Assembly (NCBI RefSeq): GCF_003385845.1 | Contig: NZ_QRDJ01000008.1 | Span: 372,001 to 436,000 of the forward strand | Direction of reading: 5' to 3' | Origin: Kushneria indalinina DSM 14324 | Lineage (GTDB): Bacteria; Pseudomonadota; Gammaproteobacteria; Pseudomonadales; Halomonadaceae | DNA: 64,000 nucleotides | Shown here: piece after piece, positions 44,403 through 53,103 of the stretch | Position numbering within the stretch: the first letter of the stretch is position 1 | Layout of the letters: each line of letters opens with the position of its first letter | Translations under genes and position numbers: made by a program | The notes under the pieces: generated by a model | What the model saw: only the letters and a program-made list of their open reading frames with translations | Databases searched by the model: none | Told to the model about the DNA's origin: nothing

Positions 44403-44485
44403 GCTCATCAACTCCATCGGGACCTATCGTGATCCCGCTTGGCGATACAGGGTGATCTCGGCTGGTGCCATCGTCACCCCGTCAA
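44403..44485 (-). pseudogene. Degenerate TPP riboswitch remnant
   Basis: Read on the minus strand, this sequence begins TTGACGGGGTG and contains CCGAGATCACCCTGTATCGC and TCCCGATGG, aligning base for base in long stretches with the first two-thirds of the thiC aptamer at 42829-42935. The universally conserved CTGAGA is changed to CCGAGA, and the block GAACCTGATCCGG through GTAGGGA is lost. It lies right after the tenA stop. It is therefore unlikely to bind TPP. Confidence 0.7.
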
Positions 44486-44489
44486 ATCC

Positions 44490-45155
44490 TCAGCGCGCCG
44501 CATCAAGCCCCATCTGCCAGAAGGCCGCTTCAAGGCGCGTGGCATCACGAAAGGTCGTGGTCAGCTGGGCAAAGCGCTGCGGGGAGAGCTCGGCGAGGCG
44601 TTCGTCCAGCCACAGGTGCTCGCGGTGGGCGGCCTGTTGGTACTCCTCGTCGCGATACATGTCGATCCACGCCTGGTAGGGGTTATCCACGCTAACGGTC
44701 TGCGACCGCGTGCTAATCCAATCGGCAATCTCGGCGTAGCCGATCAGACACGGGGCCAGCGCCACGTGCAGATCCAGAAGCTCGCCCCGGTGGCCGCAGT
44801 CCAGCACGAAGCGGGTGTAGGCCAGCGTTTCCTGCGCTTCAGGCAGATTCTGAAGCTCCTCTTGATCGATGCCCCATGCCCGGCAGTAGTCCACGTGCAG
44901 GTCCATCTCGGTGTCCACGATGGTCTTGAGATTGTCCAGCGAGTGGCGAAGTTCACTCATGTCGCGGCTTTTATAGACCGCCAGGCCCCAGGCGCGGGCA
45001 AAATGCACCAGAAACAGATAATCCTGCTGCAGGTAGTGGCGAAAGGCCGCTGCGGGCAGCGTCGCCTCGCTGACGCCGGCCACGAAGGGGTGCTGGATGT
45101 AGGCCTGCCATTGATCACGGCAGGCCTGTTTGAGGCTGTCGAAATTCTGAGCCAT
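44490..45155 (-). CDS. tenA: TenA family aminopyrimidine aminohydrolase (thiaminase II type)
   Basis: 221 residues, all-helical. LQQDYLFLVHFARAWGLAVYKS, TEMDLHVDYCRAWGI and VALAPCLIGYAEIADWI, which carries the catalytic Cys, are the TenA blocks. It salvages the thiamine pyrimidine from degraded thiamine by releasing HMP from aminomethylpyrimidine. ATG 45155 has GGAGA upstream on the minus strand; the frame extends to 45221 without a site. It points toward thiC on the same strand, but a 1.7 kb stretch with the island and both TPP aptamer copies separates them. Confidence 0.9.
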   Translation of the reverse strand: MAQNFDSLKQACRDQWQAYIQHPFVAGVSEATLPAAAFRHYLQQDYLFLVHFARAWGLAVYKSRDMSELRHSLDNLKTIVDTEMDLHVDYCRAWGIDQEELQNLPEAQETLAYTRFVLDCGHRGELLDLHVALAPCLIGYAEIADWISTRSQTVSVDNPYQAWIDMYRDEEYQQAAHREHLWLDERLAELSPQRFAQLTTTFRDATRLEAAFWQMGLDAAR

Positions 45156-45260
45156 GTCGAAGTCTCCATAGGGGCTGGTCGGGTATCTCCAGGATAAACC
45201 ATCGATGGGTGTGTCCGACATCAGCAGTCAGGCAGGGATACGTAGGATCTGGCGAGTCGT

Positions 45261-45271
45261 CTTATAATATG
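45261..45271 (+). promoter_or_regulatory. Putative -10 region of the MFS gene at 45332
   Basis: CTTATAATATG contains a consensus TATAAT (45263-45268), 64 bases before the MFS start. The same 11 bases recur at 46593-46603 before the pirin gene. No good -35 hexamer is visible at 17 bases. Confidence 0.4.
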
Positions 45272-45331
45272 GGCGATAACGATTCACGTTCTGACGCCAT
45301 CGATCGGCGCCAGAGTCCACAGGGAGACATC

Positions 45332-46576
45332 ATGTCCCGCACAAGTCATCCGGGCAGTGACGCATCAGCCACACCCGGTGAAGAGGTTCCGTTCATCGAG
45401 CGCGGGGGCCGCGATTACCGCCCGACCATGCTGGCGCTGTTTCTGGGCGCCTTTTCCACTTTTGCACTGCTCTACTGCGTGCAGCCGATGCTGCCGATCC
45501 TGTCCGAGGCCTTCGGGATTGACCCTGCCAGCACCAGCCTGGTGCTGTCGGTCTCGACCGGCATGCTGGCGGTGGGGCTTTTGATGACCGGCCCCATTTC
45601 CGATGCCGTTGGGCGCAAGAAGATGATGTCACTGGCGCTTTTGAGCGCCTCTGCGCTGACCATCGGTGCGGCGTTCATGCAGCACTGGGGCGCCATTCTG
45701 GTCATGCGCGCGCTGGCCGGGCTTTCGATGGCCGGGCTGTGCGGCGTGGCGATGGCCTATCTCAACGAGGAGATTCACCCGAGCTTTATCGGCGTCTCGA
45801 TGGGGCTCTATATCGGTGGCAACGCCATCGGCGGCATGAGCGGGCGTTTGATCAGCGGCGTGATGGTGGATTTCGTCCACTGGCGGGTGACGCTGGCCAC
45901 CATGGGGATCATCTCGTTGATCACGGCGATCGCCTTTATGAAGATGCTGCCGGCCTCACGTCATTTCGAACCGCGCAAGCTCAGTGTGGCCAATCTGGTG
46001 GGCGCCTTTCGGCTGCACTTTCGCGATGCCGGACTCCCCTGGCTTTTCCTGGAAGCCTTTTTGCTGATGGGCAGCTTTGTGACGCTGTTCAACTACATCG
46101 TCTATCGGCTGCTGGAGGCCCCGTATCACTTCAGCCAGACGGTGATCGGGCTGTTGTCGATTGTCTATCTCTCCGGCATCTACAGCTCGGCCTGGGCGGG
46201 TGGGCTTGCCGACCGGCTGGGGCGGCCGCGCGTCTTCTGGGTGTTCATCGTCGTCATGCTTGCAGGGCTTGCCTTGACGCTGGCCTCGCCGGTGGCGCTG
46301 ATTCTGGCCGGCATGCTGATCTTTACCTTTGGCTTTTTTGCCGCGCATTCGATTGCCAGCGGCTGGGTCGGACAGCGCGCCACCCAGGCGCGGGGGCAGG
46401 CCTCGTCGCTGTATCTGTTCAGCTACTATCTCGGCTCGAGTCTGGCCGGTACGCTGGGCGGCGCCTTCTGGGCACTGGGGGGCTGGAACGGCGTGGCGGC
46501 CTTTATCGCTGCGCTGCTGGTACTGGCGCTACTGGTGGGACTGCGACTGCGCCGGCTGACCGCTCAGCCCTCGTGA
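45332..46576 (+). CDS. MFS transporter (YnfM/arabinose-efflux-like)
   Basis: 414 residues, 12 transmembrane helices after a 30-residue hydrophilic N-terminus. The loop GPISDAVGRKKMM between helices 2 and 3 is the major-facilitator signature, with a similar AGGLADRLGRPRVFW in the second half; YCVQPMLPILSEAFGIDPA at helix 1 is typical of the YnfM-like drug/metabolite exporters. ATG 45332 follows AGGGAGA (45321-45327). Substrate unknown. Divergent from tenA. Confidence 0.85.
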   Translation: MSRTSHPGSDASATPGEEVPFIERGGRDYRPTMLALFLGAFSTFALLYCVQPMLPILSEAFGIDPASTSLVLSVSTGMLAVGLLMTGPISDAVGRKKMMSLALLSASALTIGAAFMQHWGAILVMRALAGLSMAGLCGVAMAYLNEEIHPSFIGVSMGLYIGGNAIGGMSGRLISGVMVDFVHWRVTLATMGIISLITAIAFMKMLPASRHFEPRKLSVANLVGAFRLHFRDAGLPWLFLEAFLLMGSFVTLFNYIVYRLLEAPYHFSQTVIGLLSIVYLSGIYSSAWAGGLADRLGRPRVFWVFIVVMLAGLALTLASPVALILAGMLIFTFGFFAAHSIASGWVGQRATQARGQASSLYLFSYYLGSSLAGTLGGAFWALGGWNGVAAFIAALLVLALLVGLRLRRLTAQPS

Positions 46577-46592
46577 GATCAGAGCGGGCGTT

Positions 46593-46603
46593 CTTATAAT
46601 ATG
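46593..46603 (+). promoter_or_regulatory. Putative -10 region of the pirin gene
   Basis: CTTATAATATG with TATAAT at 46595-46600, 79 bases before the pirin start; identical to the element at 45261. A TATACT at 46631-46636 is an alternative -10. Confidence 0.35.
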
Positions 46604-46678
46604 TTCACGGCACGCTGCAGGGATGTGTCTTATACTTGTTCGTATCAGTGTTTCATTTGCATACAGGACAAGGCACCG

Positions 46679-47554
46679 ATGACAGCTCGAAAAGTACGGC
46701 ACTTGCACACCGCCATTCGCGATGACATCGGCGATCTGATTACGCATCGCCCGTTGCCTGGTCCTTCCATCGATTATCTCGACCCTTATCTGTTTCTCAA
46801 TCACCATGGGCCGCAGGTCTATGAGCGTGATAACAAGGGCCTGCCGTTCGGACCGCATCCGCACCGTGGTTTTGAAACCGTGACCTTCATTCTTGATGGC
46901 TCGCTGGCCCACGCCGACAGTGATGATCACAAGAGCATTATCAACACCGGCGGCGTGCAGTGGATGACCGCTGGACGTGGACTGGTGCACTCGGAAGTCT
47001 CCCCCGAGGCCTTCCGCCGTGACGGTGGGCGCATGGAGATTCTCCAGCTCTGGATCAATCTGCCTGCCGAACTCAAGATGACCGAGCCCCGCTATACTGG
47101 GCTTCAGGCCGATGATCTGGTGCAGGTCGAACTCGATGAAGGGCGCGGTCACCTGACCCTGATTGCCGGCGAGTTTGACCAGCAGGACAGCACCTTCCGC
47201 GGCCCCATCGAGACGCCGACGACCAGCTTCATGTCGATCATCACCATCAAGGAAGGGTCACTAATCCAGCTGCCGGTACCCGAGGATCACGAGATATTTT
47301 GCTACGTGGTACGCGGTAATATCATGATTTCGGAGCAGGCGATTCGCCCTTGTCACCTGATCGAGTTCGACACCAAAGGCGACTACGTCGAGATTCGCGG
47401 CTCGGGTGACGCCACGCTGATTTTCGGCCATTCGCCGCGGCTGAAGGAACCCATGGTCTCCCATGGTCCCTTCGTGATGAATACGCGCGAAGAGATCGAT
47501 CAGGCCGTCAGCGACTACCAGAACGGCCGGTTTGGCGGGCTTGCCGCCAACTGA
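46679..47554 (+). CDS. Pirin family protein
   Basis: 291-residue bicupin. The N-terminal cupin shows GPHPHRGFETVTFILDG and TAGRGLVHSE, so the iron ligands correspond to H60, H62, H104 and E106. Some bacterial pirins are quercetin dioxygenases or redox-sensing regulators; the substrate here cannot be assigned. ATG 46679 gives the normal N-terminus (RKVRHLHTA); the frame is open back to 46601 but that extension is Cys-rich and unrelated. A perfect palindromic terminator follows. Confidence 0.9.
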   Translation: MTARKVRHLHTAIRDDIGDLITHRPLPGPSIDYLDPYLFLNHHGPQVYERDNKGLPFGPHPHRGFETVTFILDGSLAHADSDDHKSIINTGGVQWMTAGRGLVHSEVSPEAFRRDGGRMEILQLWINLPAELKMTEPRYTGLQADDLVQVELDEGRGHLTLIAGEFDQQDSTFRGPIETPTTSFMSIITIKEGSLIQLPVPEDHEIFCYVVRGNIMISEQAIRPCHLIEFDTKGDYVEIRGSGDATLIFGHSPRLKEPMVSHGPFVMNTREEIDQAVSDYQNGRFGGLAAN

Positions 47555-47577
47555 TGCGCTAAATCCCGAGCGCTCGT

Positions 47578-47611
47578 AAAAACGCCCGCAGCCATGGCTG
47601 CGGGCGTTTTT
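47578..47611. terminator. Bidirectional terminator after pirin
   Basis: A perfect 16-base stem: AAAAACGCCCGCAGCC (47578-47593), AT, then GGCTGCGGGCGTTTTT (47596-47611). Runs of A before and T after make it work for both convergent genes. Confidence 0.92.
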
Positions 47612-47663
47612 ATGGCCTGAAGGCAACGACAAACGACCAGAGCACTGACAAATGGTCAGGGCA

Positions 47664-48032
47664 CTACCAGGCCCAGTTCATCAGTGGCGAGGGCGTGCGC
47701 TGGCGCTCCAGTTCTCGCCAGCCGCGCACGCAGCGTACGATGAGCCACACCGTAATTAACGGAAACAGCAGCACGCCGACGCCCAGCACCGACAGCATCG
47801 TCGCCAGCACCATGTAGAGCAGGCCAATCCAGAAGGTGCGAATCAAAAAGGTGTAGTGATCGGCCAGCCATGCCGGCGAGCGGCGGCGGTAGATATAGGC
47901 AATGACCAGTCCGGCCAGCGCCGTAATACCGGTCAGAATGCTGCCCAGATAAAGGGCATAGCCGATGCGCACCATCATCGGATCGTCATCGGGGGCCGGG
48001 TCTTCATGAACTATCGGGTCCCTGTCGGTCAC
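47664..48032 (-). CDS. DUF4870-like small membrane protein
   Basis: 122 residues: an acidic N-terminus (VHEDPAPDDDP) and three hydrophobic segments, at about 25-47 (GYALYLGSILTGITALAGLVIAY), 65-80 and 84-100. A topology and size match to the DUF4870/YIP-like membrane proteins of unknown role, including the RRRSPAWLADHYTFLIRTFW loop. Stand-alone gene convergent with pirin. Confidence 0.75.
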   Translation of the reverse strand: MTDRDPIVHEDPAPDDDPMMVRIGYALYLGSILTGITALAGLVIAYIYRRRSPAWLADHYTFLIRTFWIGLLYMVLATMLSVLGVGVLLFPLITVWLIVRCVRGWRELERQRTPSPLMNWAW

Positions 48033-48191
48033 TCAGTGCTCCTCGGGATAGTGGGATGGTCTCATCATAACCCGACAGGGAAGGGGCTGTCCGCGCCGGT
48101 TCGGCTCGGGCAATCCGTGGCGCGAGGATGCCCCGGCCGATATCGCACGCCAGCTCATCGGCGGTCATGGCGTGCGCCGGTGCTATCCATG

Positions 48192-49508
48192 TCAAAGGCT
48201 ATCCATGTCGAAGGCGAGAAGAGCGAGGGTGCGCACCGCCAGCGGCAGTACGGCCTCGTTGAAGTCAAAGCACTGGTGGTGGTGGCCGGCGGCAAGCTCC
48301 GTGCCGAAGATCATGTAGGTGGCCAGGCCGCCGCGCTCCTGAACCCGACGCATCATGCAGGTGGCATCCTCCGACCCCGATGGCTCGCTGATGCTTGGCG
48401 TGACCACGTCAATGCCCGGCAGCCCTTCAATGCGGCGCTGAATGTAGTCGACCAGCGCCGGGCTTGCGGTGCAGGTGTCCGCCTCGCCGGCCAGACTGTA
48501 TTCGACGCTGACGCCGTGCATCTGTGCGGCACCTTCGATGACCTCGATGGCACGCCGGCGCATCTCCTCGTTGATGGTCGTGTTCTCGCCGCGGGTTTCG
48601 ATTTTCATGCTGGCACTGGCGGGCACCACATTGCGGCCGCTGCCGGCGTTGAGTACACCCACATTGATGCGTGAGGCACCGCCGCTGTGACGGGGGATGG
48701 CGTGCAGCCCCACGGCGGCCTGAGCGGCGGCCAGCAACGCGTTGCGGCCCTCTTCGGGACGGCCGCCGGCGTGGGCCGGCACGCCGGTGTAGCGCACGTC
48801 GAGTTTGGTGGTGGCCAGGTAGCCATCCTGGGCGCAGACGACTTCGCCGCAGGGGATGTCCATGCCGATGTGGGTGGCAATAAAGACATCGACGTCATCA
48901 AGCACGCCGGCATCCACCATGGAGCGCGCGCCACGCACGCCTTCCTCGGCGGGCTGGAAGATCAGCTTGATGCGACCGGAGAGGTCGGCCTCGAGCGCCT
49001 TGAACAGTCGGGCCAGCCCCAGCCCGATGGTGGTGTGCCCGTCGTGGCCGCAGGCGTGCATCATGCCGGCATTTTGTGAGCCAAATCCTTCCTGAGCGGG
49101 GCGATGCGTCTGTTCATTGGACTCCTCGAGATCCAGCGCATCCAGGTCGATGCGATAGCCGATGGTCGGCCCGGGGCGGCCGGTATCGAGCACGCCCACC
49201 ACGCCGGTAAAACCGCCGGAAAGCTGCGGCAGCCAGCGCTCGATGGCCCCCTGGGTTCGGGCGCGCGCCTCTTCGCGCGTCAGGGTGTCGGCGTCCGGTA
49301 CGCCCATGCGGGCAGCCTCGTCGACGACGTCGCGCCCCAGGGTGACCTGATAGCCCAGCCGGTCGAGCTCCTCGGCCACGATCGAGGCGGTGCGAAACTC
49401 GACCCAGCCCGATTCGGCATGACGATGGAAGTCGCGCCGCCAGACCGTCAGCTGTGGCTGGAGTTCTTCAAGATGGCTCTCAAGCGTGTGGGCAGGCATC
49501 TGTGACAT
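48192..49508 (-). CDS. M20 family amidohydrolase (AbgA-like)
   Basis: 438 residues, metallopeptidase M20 with the AbgA-type arrangement. RRDFHRHAESGWVEFRT at the N-terminus, MMHACGHDGHTTIGLGLARLF (metal-binding Cys/His block) and IFQPAEEGVRGARSM (metal Glu pair) are seen, plus a dimerisation domain (VRYTGVPAHAGGRPEEGRNAL). E. coli AbgA (436 residues) with AbgB cleaves p-aminobenzoyl-glutamate; only one such gene is present here, so an aminoacyl conjugate of another kind is possible. ATG 49508 follows AAAGGAG. It lies 57 bases downstream of the abgT-like transporter gene on the same strand. Confidence 0.85.
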   Translation of the reverse strand: MSQMPAHTLESHLEELQPQLTVWRRDFHRHAESGWVEFRTASIVAEELDRLGYQVTLGRDVVDEAARMGVPDADTLTREEARARTQGAIERWLPQLSGGFTGVVGVLDTGRPGPTIGYRIDLDALDLEESNEQTHRPAQEGFGSQNAGMMHACGHDGHTTIGLGLARLFKALEADLSGRIKLIFQPAEEGVRGARSMVDAGVLDDVDVFIATHIGMDIPCGEVVCAQDGYLATTKLDVRYTGVPAHAGGRPEEGRNALLAAAQAAVGLHAIPRHSGGASRINVGVLNAGSGRNVVPASASMKIETRGENTTINEEMRRRAIEVIEGAAQMHGVSVEYSLAGEADTCTASPALVDYIQRRIEGLPGIDVVTPSISEPSGSEDATCMMRRVQERGGLATYMIFGTELAAGHHHQCFDFNEAVLPLAVRTLALLAFDMDSL

Positions 49509-49565
49509 GACAACACTCCTTTCATGACGGGGCAGATCACGAGCTGCCACCGATAAATTAATCGA

Positions 49566-51095
49566 TTACATCAGGCCGTGAACACCCGGGCCGAAAGGCA
49601 GTCCCAGCAGGTAGAAGCTCACCAGCATGATGATCCAGACGGTCAGAAAGGCCAGCGAGTAGGGCAGCATCAGCGAGATCAGCGTGCCCAGACCCGCCTC
49701 GCGGTCATATTTTCGAATGAAGGTCAGCACCACCACCATGTAGGGATTGAGCGGTGAAATGATGTTGGTCGAGGAGTCCGCCACGCGATAGGCCATCTGG
49801 ATGAAACCCGGGTGGTAGCCCAGCTGCATGAACAGCGGCACGAAAATGGGCGCTTCAAGGGCCCATTTGGCCGAGCCCGAGAAGATCAAAAGGTTCATGA
49901 ACCCGGTAAAGACGATATAGCAGATGATCACCGGCAGCCCGGTGAAGTTGATCGAGGTCAGCATCTCGGCGCCGTTGACCGCCAGCCAGCTGCCGATATG
50001 GGTCCAGCCAAACCAGGCAATGAACTGCGAGGCGGCAAAGATCAGCACGATATAGCCGCCCAGATCGCGCATGGCATCGGCCATCTTCTCCGAGATGTCC
50101 CGCGAGCTTTTGATTTTGCCGGTGGTCACGCCGTAGGCCACGCTGACCGTAATGAAGAAAAACAGGATGATGGGGATGATGCCGGACAGAAATGGCGAGG
50201 GGATCAGGCCGCCGTCGTCATTTTTCAGCGGTGAATCGGGCCAGAAGACCAGCGTGGCGAGCCCACCCACATACAGAAGTGCGGCAATGCCGGCATTGCG
50301 CAGGCCACGCCCGGCGTTGGCCGGCTCGTCATGCTCGACCTGTTCGACATCCCCTTCATAGGTGCCCAGGCGGGGCTCGGTAAGGCGCTCGCTGATCTGG
50401 GCGGCAAGAATGGTCAGCACCACCACGGAAAGGCAGTTGAAGTACCAGTTGTCGACCGGGGTCACCACCATGGTGGGATCGATCAGGCGGGCGGCTTCCG
50501 TGGAAATGCCGGACAGCAGCGCATCGGTGCCCACGATCAGCAGATTGGCGGTAAAGCCGGCACCGGCGCTGGCAAACCCGAGCGCCAGACCTGCCACCGG
50601 ATGACGCCCCAGCGTGTGATAAACCATCGCGGCCAGCGGTGGCAGCAGAATCAGCGAGGCATCGGAGGCCACGTTCATCATGATGCCGGTAAAGGCGACC
50701 GTATAGGTCACCAGCTGCCGCGGGGCCGACATCACCGTGCGCCGGATCAACACATCCAGCAGGCCGATCTTTTCGGCAAGGCCGATGCCCAGCATCATCG
50801 ACAGTACCAGCCCCAGCGGTGCAAAACCGGTGAAGTTGGTCAGCATGGATTCGAGAATGAAGCGGATACCGTCACCGGAGACCAGACTGCGGATCGGCTG
50901 CGCTTCACCGGTGGCGGGCAGCACGACGCTGGCGCCGCTGGCGGCAAAGAGGGTTGAGGCGATCAGGACCACGACGGCGAGCATGACGAACAGCATGAAA
51001 GGGTCGGGCAGGCGATTGCCGATGCGCTCGATGGCATTGAGGAGACGTGCCGAACGACGCGGAGATGCCTTCGGGGATTGCGTGGTGGCCACCAT
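49566..51095 (-). CDS. AbgT family transporter
   Basis: 509 residues, about 11-12 transmembrane segments. NRLPDPFMLFVMLAVVVLIAS, GLVLSMMLGIGLAEKIGLLD, NVASDASLILLPPLAAMVYH and VADSSTNIISPLNPYMVVVL (with the two re-entrant hairpins) match the AbgT fold. Family members import p-aminobenzoyl-glutamate or export sulfonamides. It should supply the AbgA-like hydrolase encoded next. ATG 51095 has GGGAG upstream on the minus strand. Confidence 0.92.
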   Translation of the reverse strand: MVATTQSPKASPRRSARLLNAIERIGNRLPDPFMLFVMLAVVVLIASTLFAASGASVVLPATGEAQPIRSLVSGDGIRFILESMLTNFTGFAPLGLVLSMMLGIGLAEKIGLLDVLIRRTVMSAPRQLVTYTVAFTGIMMNVASDASLILLPPLAAMVYHTLGRHPVAGLALGFASAGAGFTANLLIVGTDALLSGISTEAARLIDPTMVVTPVDNWYFNCLSVVVLTILAAQISERLTEPRLGTYEGDVEQVEHDEPANAGRGLRNAGIAALLYVGGLATLVFWPDSPLKNDDGGLIPSPFLSGIIPIILFFFITVSVAYGVTTGKIKSSRDISEKMADAMRDLGGYIVLIFAASQFIAWFGWTHIGSWLAVNGAEMLTSINFTGLPVIICYIVFTGFMNLLIFSGSAKWALEAPIFVPLFMQLGYHPGFIQMAYRVADSSTNIISPLNPYMVVVLTFIRKYDREAGLGTLISLMLPYSLAFLTVWIIMLVSFYLLGLPFGPGVHGLM

Positions 51096-51384
51096 GGTGG
51101 AGACTCCCGAGTAACGTATTATTGTGTGCCGTCTTGAACCGGCGTTGTTATCGGCTTCCTGGGCCTGACGTGTGCCACTTTTTATTTGTGAGGGTCGGCA
51201 ACGTCAGGGTAAGCAGGTCATTACACTGTAGAGAAAAGCGGCGCTTGATCAATGGATATCGCTGCGCTGTGTCTGATAATCGCACTGTGATGCCCCTTGA
51301 GTACGAAAGCCGCGCCGGATGCATGGGCCTTGCCCCCGGACTCGGCTAGAATCAGCCCTTTTGGTGCATTCAGGAGATCATGCC

Positions 51385-51870
51385 ATGCCCTCTTTCGATA
51401 TCGTGTCCGAATTCGACAAGCATGAAGCGACCAACGCCGTGGATCAGGCCAACCGCGAGGTGCAGACACGCTTTGACTTTCGCGGCGTGGACGCCAGCTT
51501 CACTCTGGAAGGCGAGAAGGTATCGCTGGAAGCCGACGCCGATTTTCAGCTCAAGCAGATGCTCGACATCCTGCGGGCCAAACTGATTGCCCGGGGCATC
51601 GATGCGCGCTGCATGGACGAGCAGGAACCCGTGCTGTCCGGCGTCAAGGCGCGTCAGGAAGTGCAGCTCAAGCAGGGTCTGGAGCAGCCCGACTGCAAGG
51701 CAATCGTCAAGCAGCTCAAGGAGTCAAAGCTCAAGGTGCAAAGCGCCATTCAGGGCGACAAGGTGCGGGTCACCGGCAAAAAGCGCGATGACCTTCAGCA
51801 GGCCATCGCTCTTTTGAAAAGTGAAGAGGGGCCGGACCTGCCGCTGCAGTATGACAATTTCCGCGACTGA
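51385..51870 (+). CDS. YajQ family nucleotide-binding protein
   Basis: 161 residues, the normal length. PSFDIVSEFDKHEATNAVDQANREVQTRFDFRG is the family hallmark, followed by two ferredoxin-like folds (KKRDDLQQAIALLKS near the end). Homologues in Xanthomonas and Pseudomonas bind cyclic di-GMP and act on transcription with a partner regulator; E. coli YajQ binds nucleotides or RNA. ATG 51385 follows CAGGAG. It stands alone and faces the acyltransferase gene. Confidence 0.95.
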   Translation: MPSFDIVSEFDKHEATNAVDQANREVQTRFDFRGVDASFTLEGEKVSLEADADFQLKQMLDILRAKLIARGIDARCMDEQEPVLSGVKARQEVQLKQGLEQPDCKAIVKQLKESKLKVQSAIQGDKVRVTGKKRDDLQQAIALLKSEEGPDLPLQYDNFRD

Positions 51871-51885
51871 CCCGGCGTTTGGTAC

Positions 51886-52836
51886 TCAGAGCTTGCGACC
51901 GCTGCGGCCCTGCTTGTAAAACCGCCGTTCGCGCCAGCCGGGCACGTTTTCAAGCTGTCCGGGGGTGCGCCGGTAGCGCTTGTATTCCCACTGATACTGC
52001 ATGGGGTCCAGCGCGATGGCGGCTTCAACGCTTGCATTGACGCCGCGTGCAGACAGGGCCTCATCTTCCTGGGCATAGACCCGCTCATCGGCCTGCAGAA
52101 AGTGGATGTCAAAGCCCGTGCGATCCTCACGGCGTTTGGCCACCCCCGTGACCACGCGGGCGTCGGTGCGCGATACCAGCCGCGGCAGCAGGGTGGCGGT
52201 ATAGGCCGGGTAGCCGAAAAAATCGGCAAACTCGCCGCTGCCCCAGCCAGGTACCTGGTCCGGCAGGATGCCGATCGCTTCGCTGCGCTTGAGCGCCTTC
52301 AAAAGCGCCGCCACGCCGCGGGAGGTGGTGGGCACCAGCTGCGCGCCCATGCGCTCGCGGCCGTTTCGAATGATCGGGTCCAGCGCGCTGATCTTGGGCG
52401 GCTCATACATGGCGGTGAACGGAAAGTGGCTGGAGAGCCAGAAGTTGAGGATCTCCCAGTTGCCAAAGTGGGGCGCCAGCACAATCACGCCGCGACCATT
52501 GGCCCGCGCCTCATCGAGCAGCTCGCGGCCGTGCACCTCAACAATTGAATGCTCTACCGCCTCGGGGTCGCCCTGCCAGGCAAACCCCAGCTCCATCATG
52601 GTGGCGATCGAGTGGCGCAGGCTGTCATGAATCTGCGCTCGGCGCGCCTCGTCGCTGACCTCCGGAAAGGCCTGCCGCAGATTCATGCGCGTCACACGGC
52701 GTTCGCGCATCCCGATCAGGGTGTAGAAGGGCTCAAGGCGTGAGGCCAGATGCCAGAGCGAGGCCGGCTGGCGGCGTGAGAGCACTTTCCAGAGGCGCGC
52801 GATGGCTCGCGCCTGCCAGTTGTCTTTCATCGTCAT
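51886..52836 (-). CDS. LpxL/HtrB-type lipid A acyltransferase
   Basis: 316 residues. Catalytic HFGNWE (HX4E, about 122-127), then MYEPPKISALDPIIRNGRERMGAQLVP and ILPDQVPGWGSGEFADFFG are the LPLAT blocks of the LpxL/LpxM family. It transfers a fatty acid to lipid A precursors at the inner membrane, although the expected N-terminal transmembrane helix is weak here (LWKVLSRRQPASLWHLAS). Two in-frame ATGs (52836, 52830) are equally possible. Whether it adds the first or second secondary chain cannot be told. Confidence 0.88.
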   Translation of the reverse strand: MTMKDNWQARAIARLWKVLSRRQPASLWHLASRLEPFYTLIGMRERRVTRMNLRQAFPEVSDEARRAQIHDSLRHSIATMMELGFAWQGDPEAVEHSIVEVHGRELLDEARANGRGVIVLAPHFGNWEILNFWLSSHFPFTAMYEPPKISALDPIIRNGRERMGAQLVPTTSRGVAALLKALKRSEAIGILPDQVPGWGSGEFADFFGYPAYTATLLPRLVSRTDARVVTGVAKRREDRTGFDIHFLQADERVYAQEDEALSARGVNASVEAAIALDPMQYQWEYKRYRRTPGQLENVPGWRERRFYKQGRSGRKL

Positions 52837-53103
52837 TGCTGCGCTTTAGTAATGGCAAGATCGACGGGGAGTATACCCGGATGCACCGATGGCTTCATGG
52901 TCAGCACTGACTGCGCCTTCCCAAGGACCGGTATTTCAGCCTCGTGATGGATGTCTTTGGTGACGGGCGGGCGTATAGTCCGCACCGCTGGCATCATCGG
53001 TACTTGAGTCTGTCGCTGCATTTTTTATGCTCAACGTTATGAGAAAGCGAGGTTACCTGCAGGGTACCCCGTCCTTTGACGTTGATCGATTCGTGAGGAA
53101 GGT

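Noticed and set aside
51164-51208. Inverted repeat CCTGACG/CGTCAGG between abgT and yajQ
   Set aside because: Arms are 31 bases apart and imperfect beyond seven bases; I could not tie it to a promoter or terminator.
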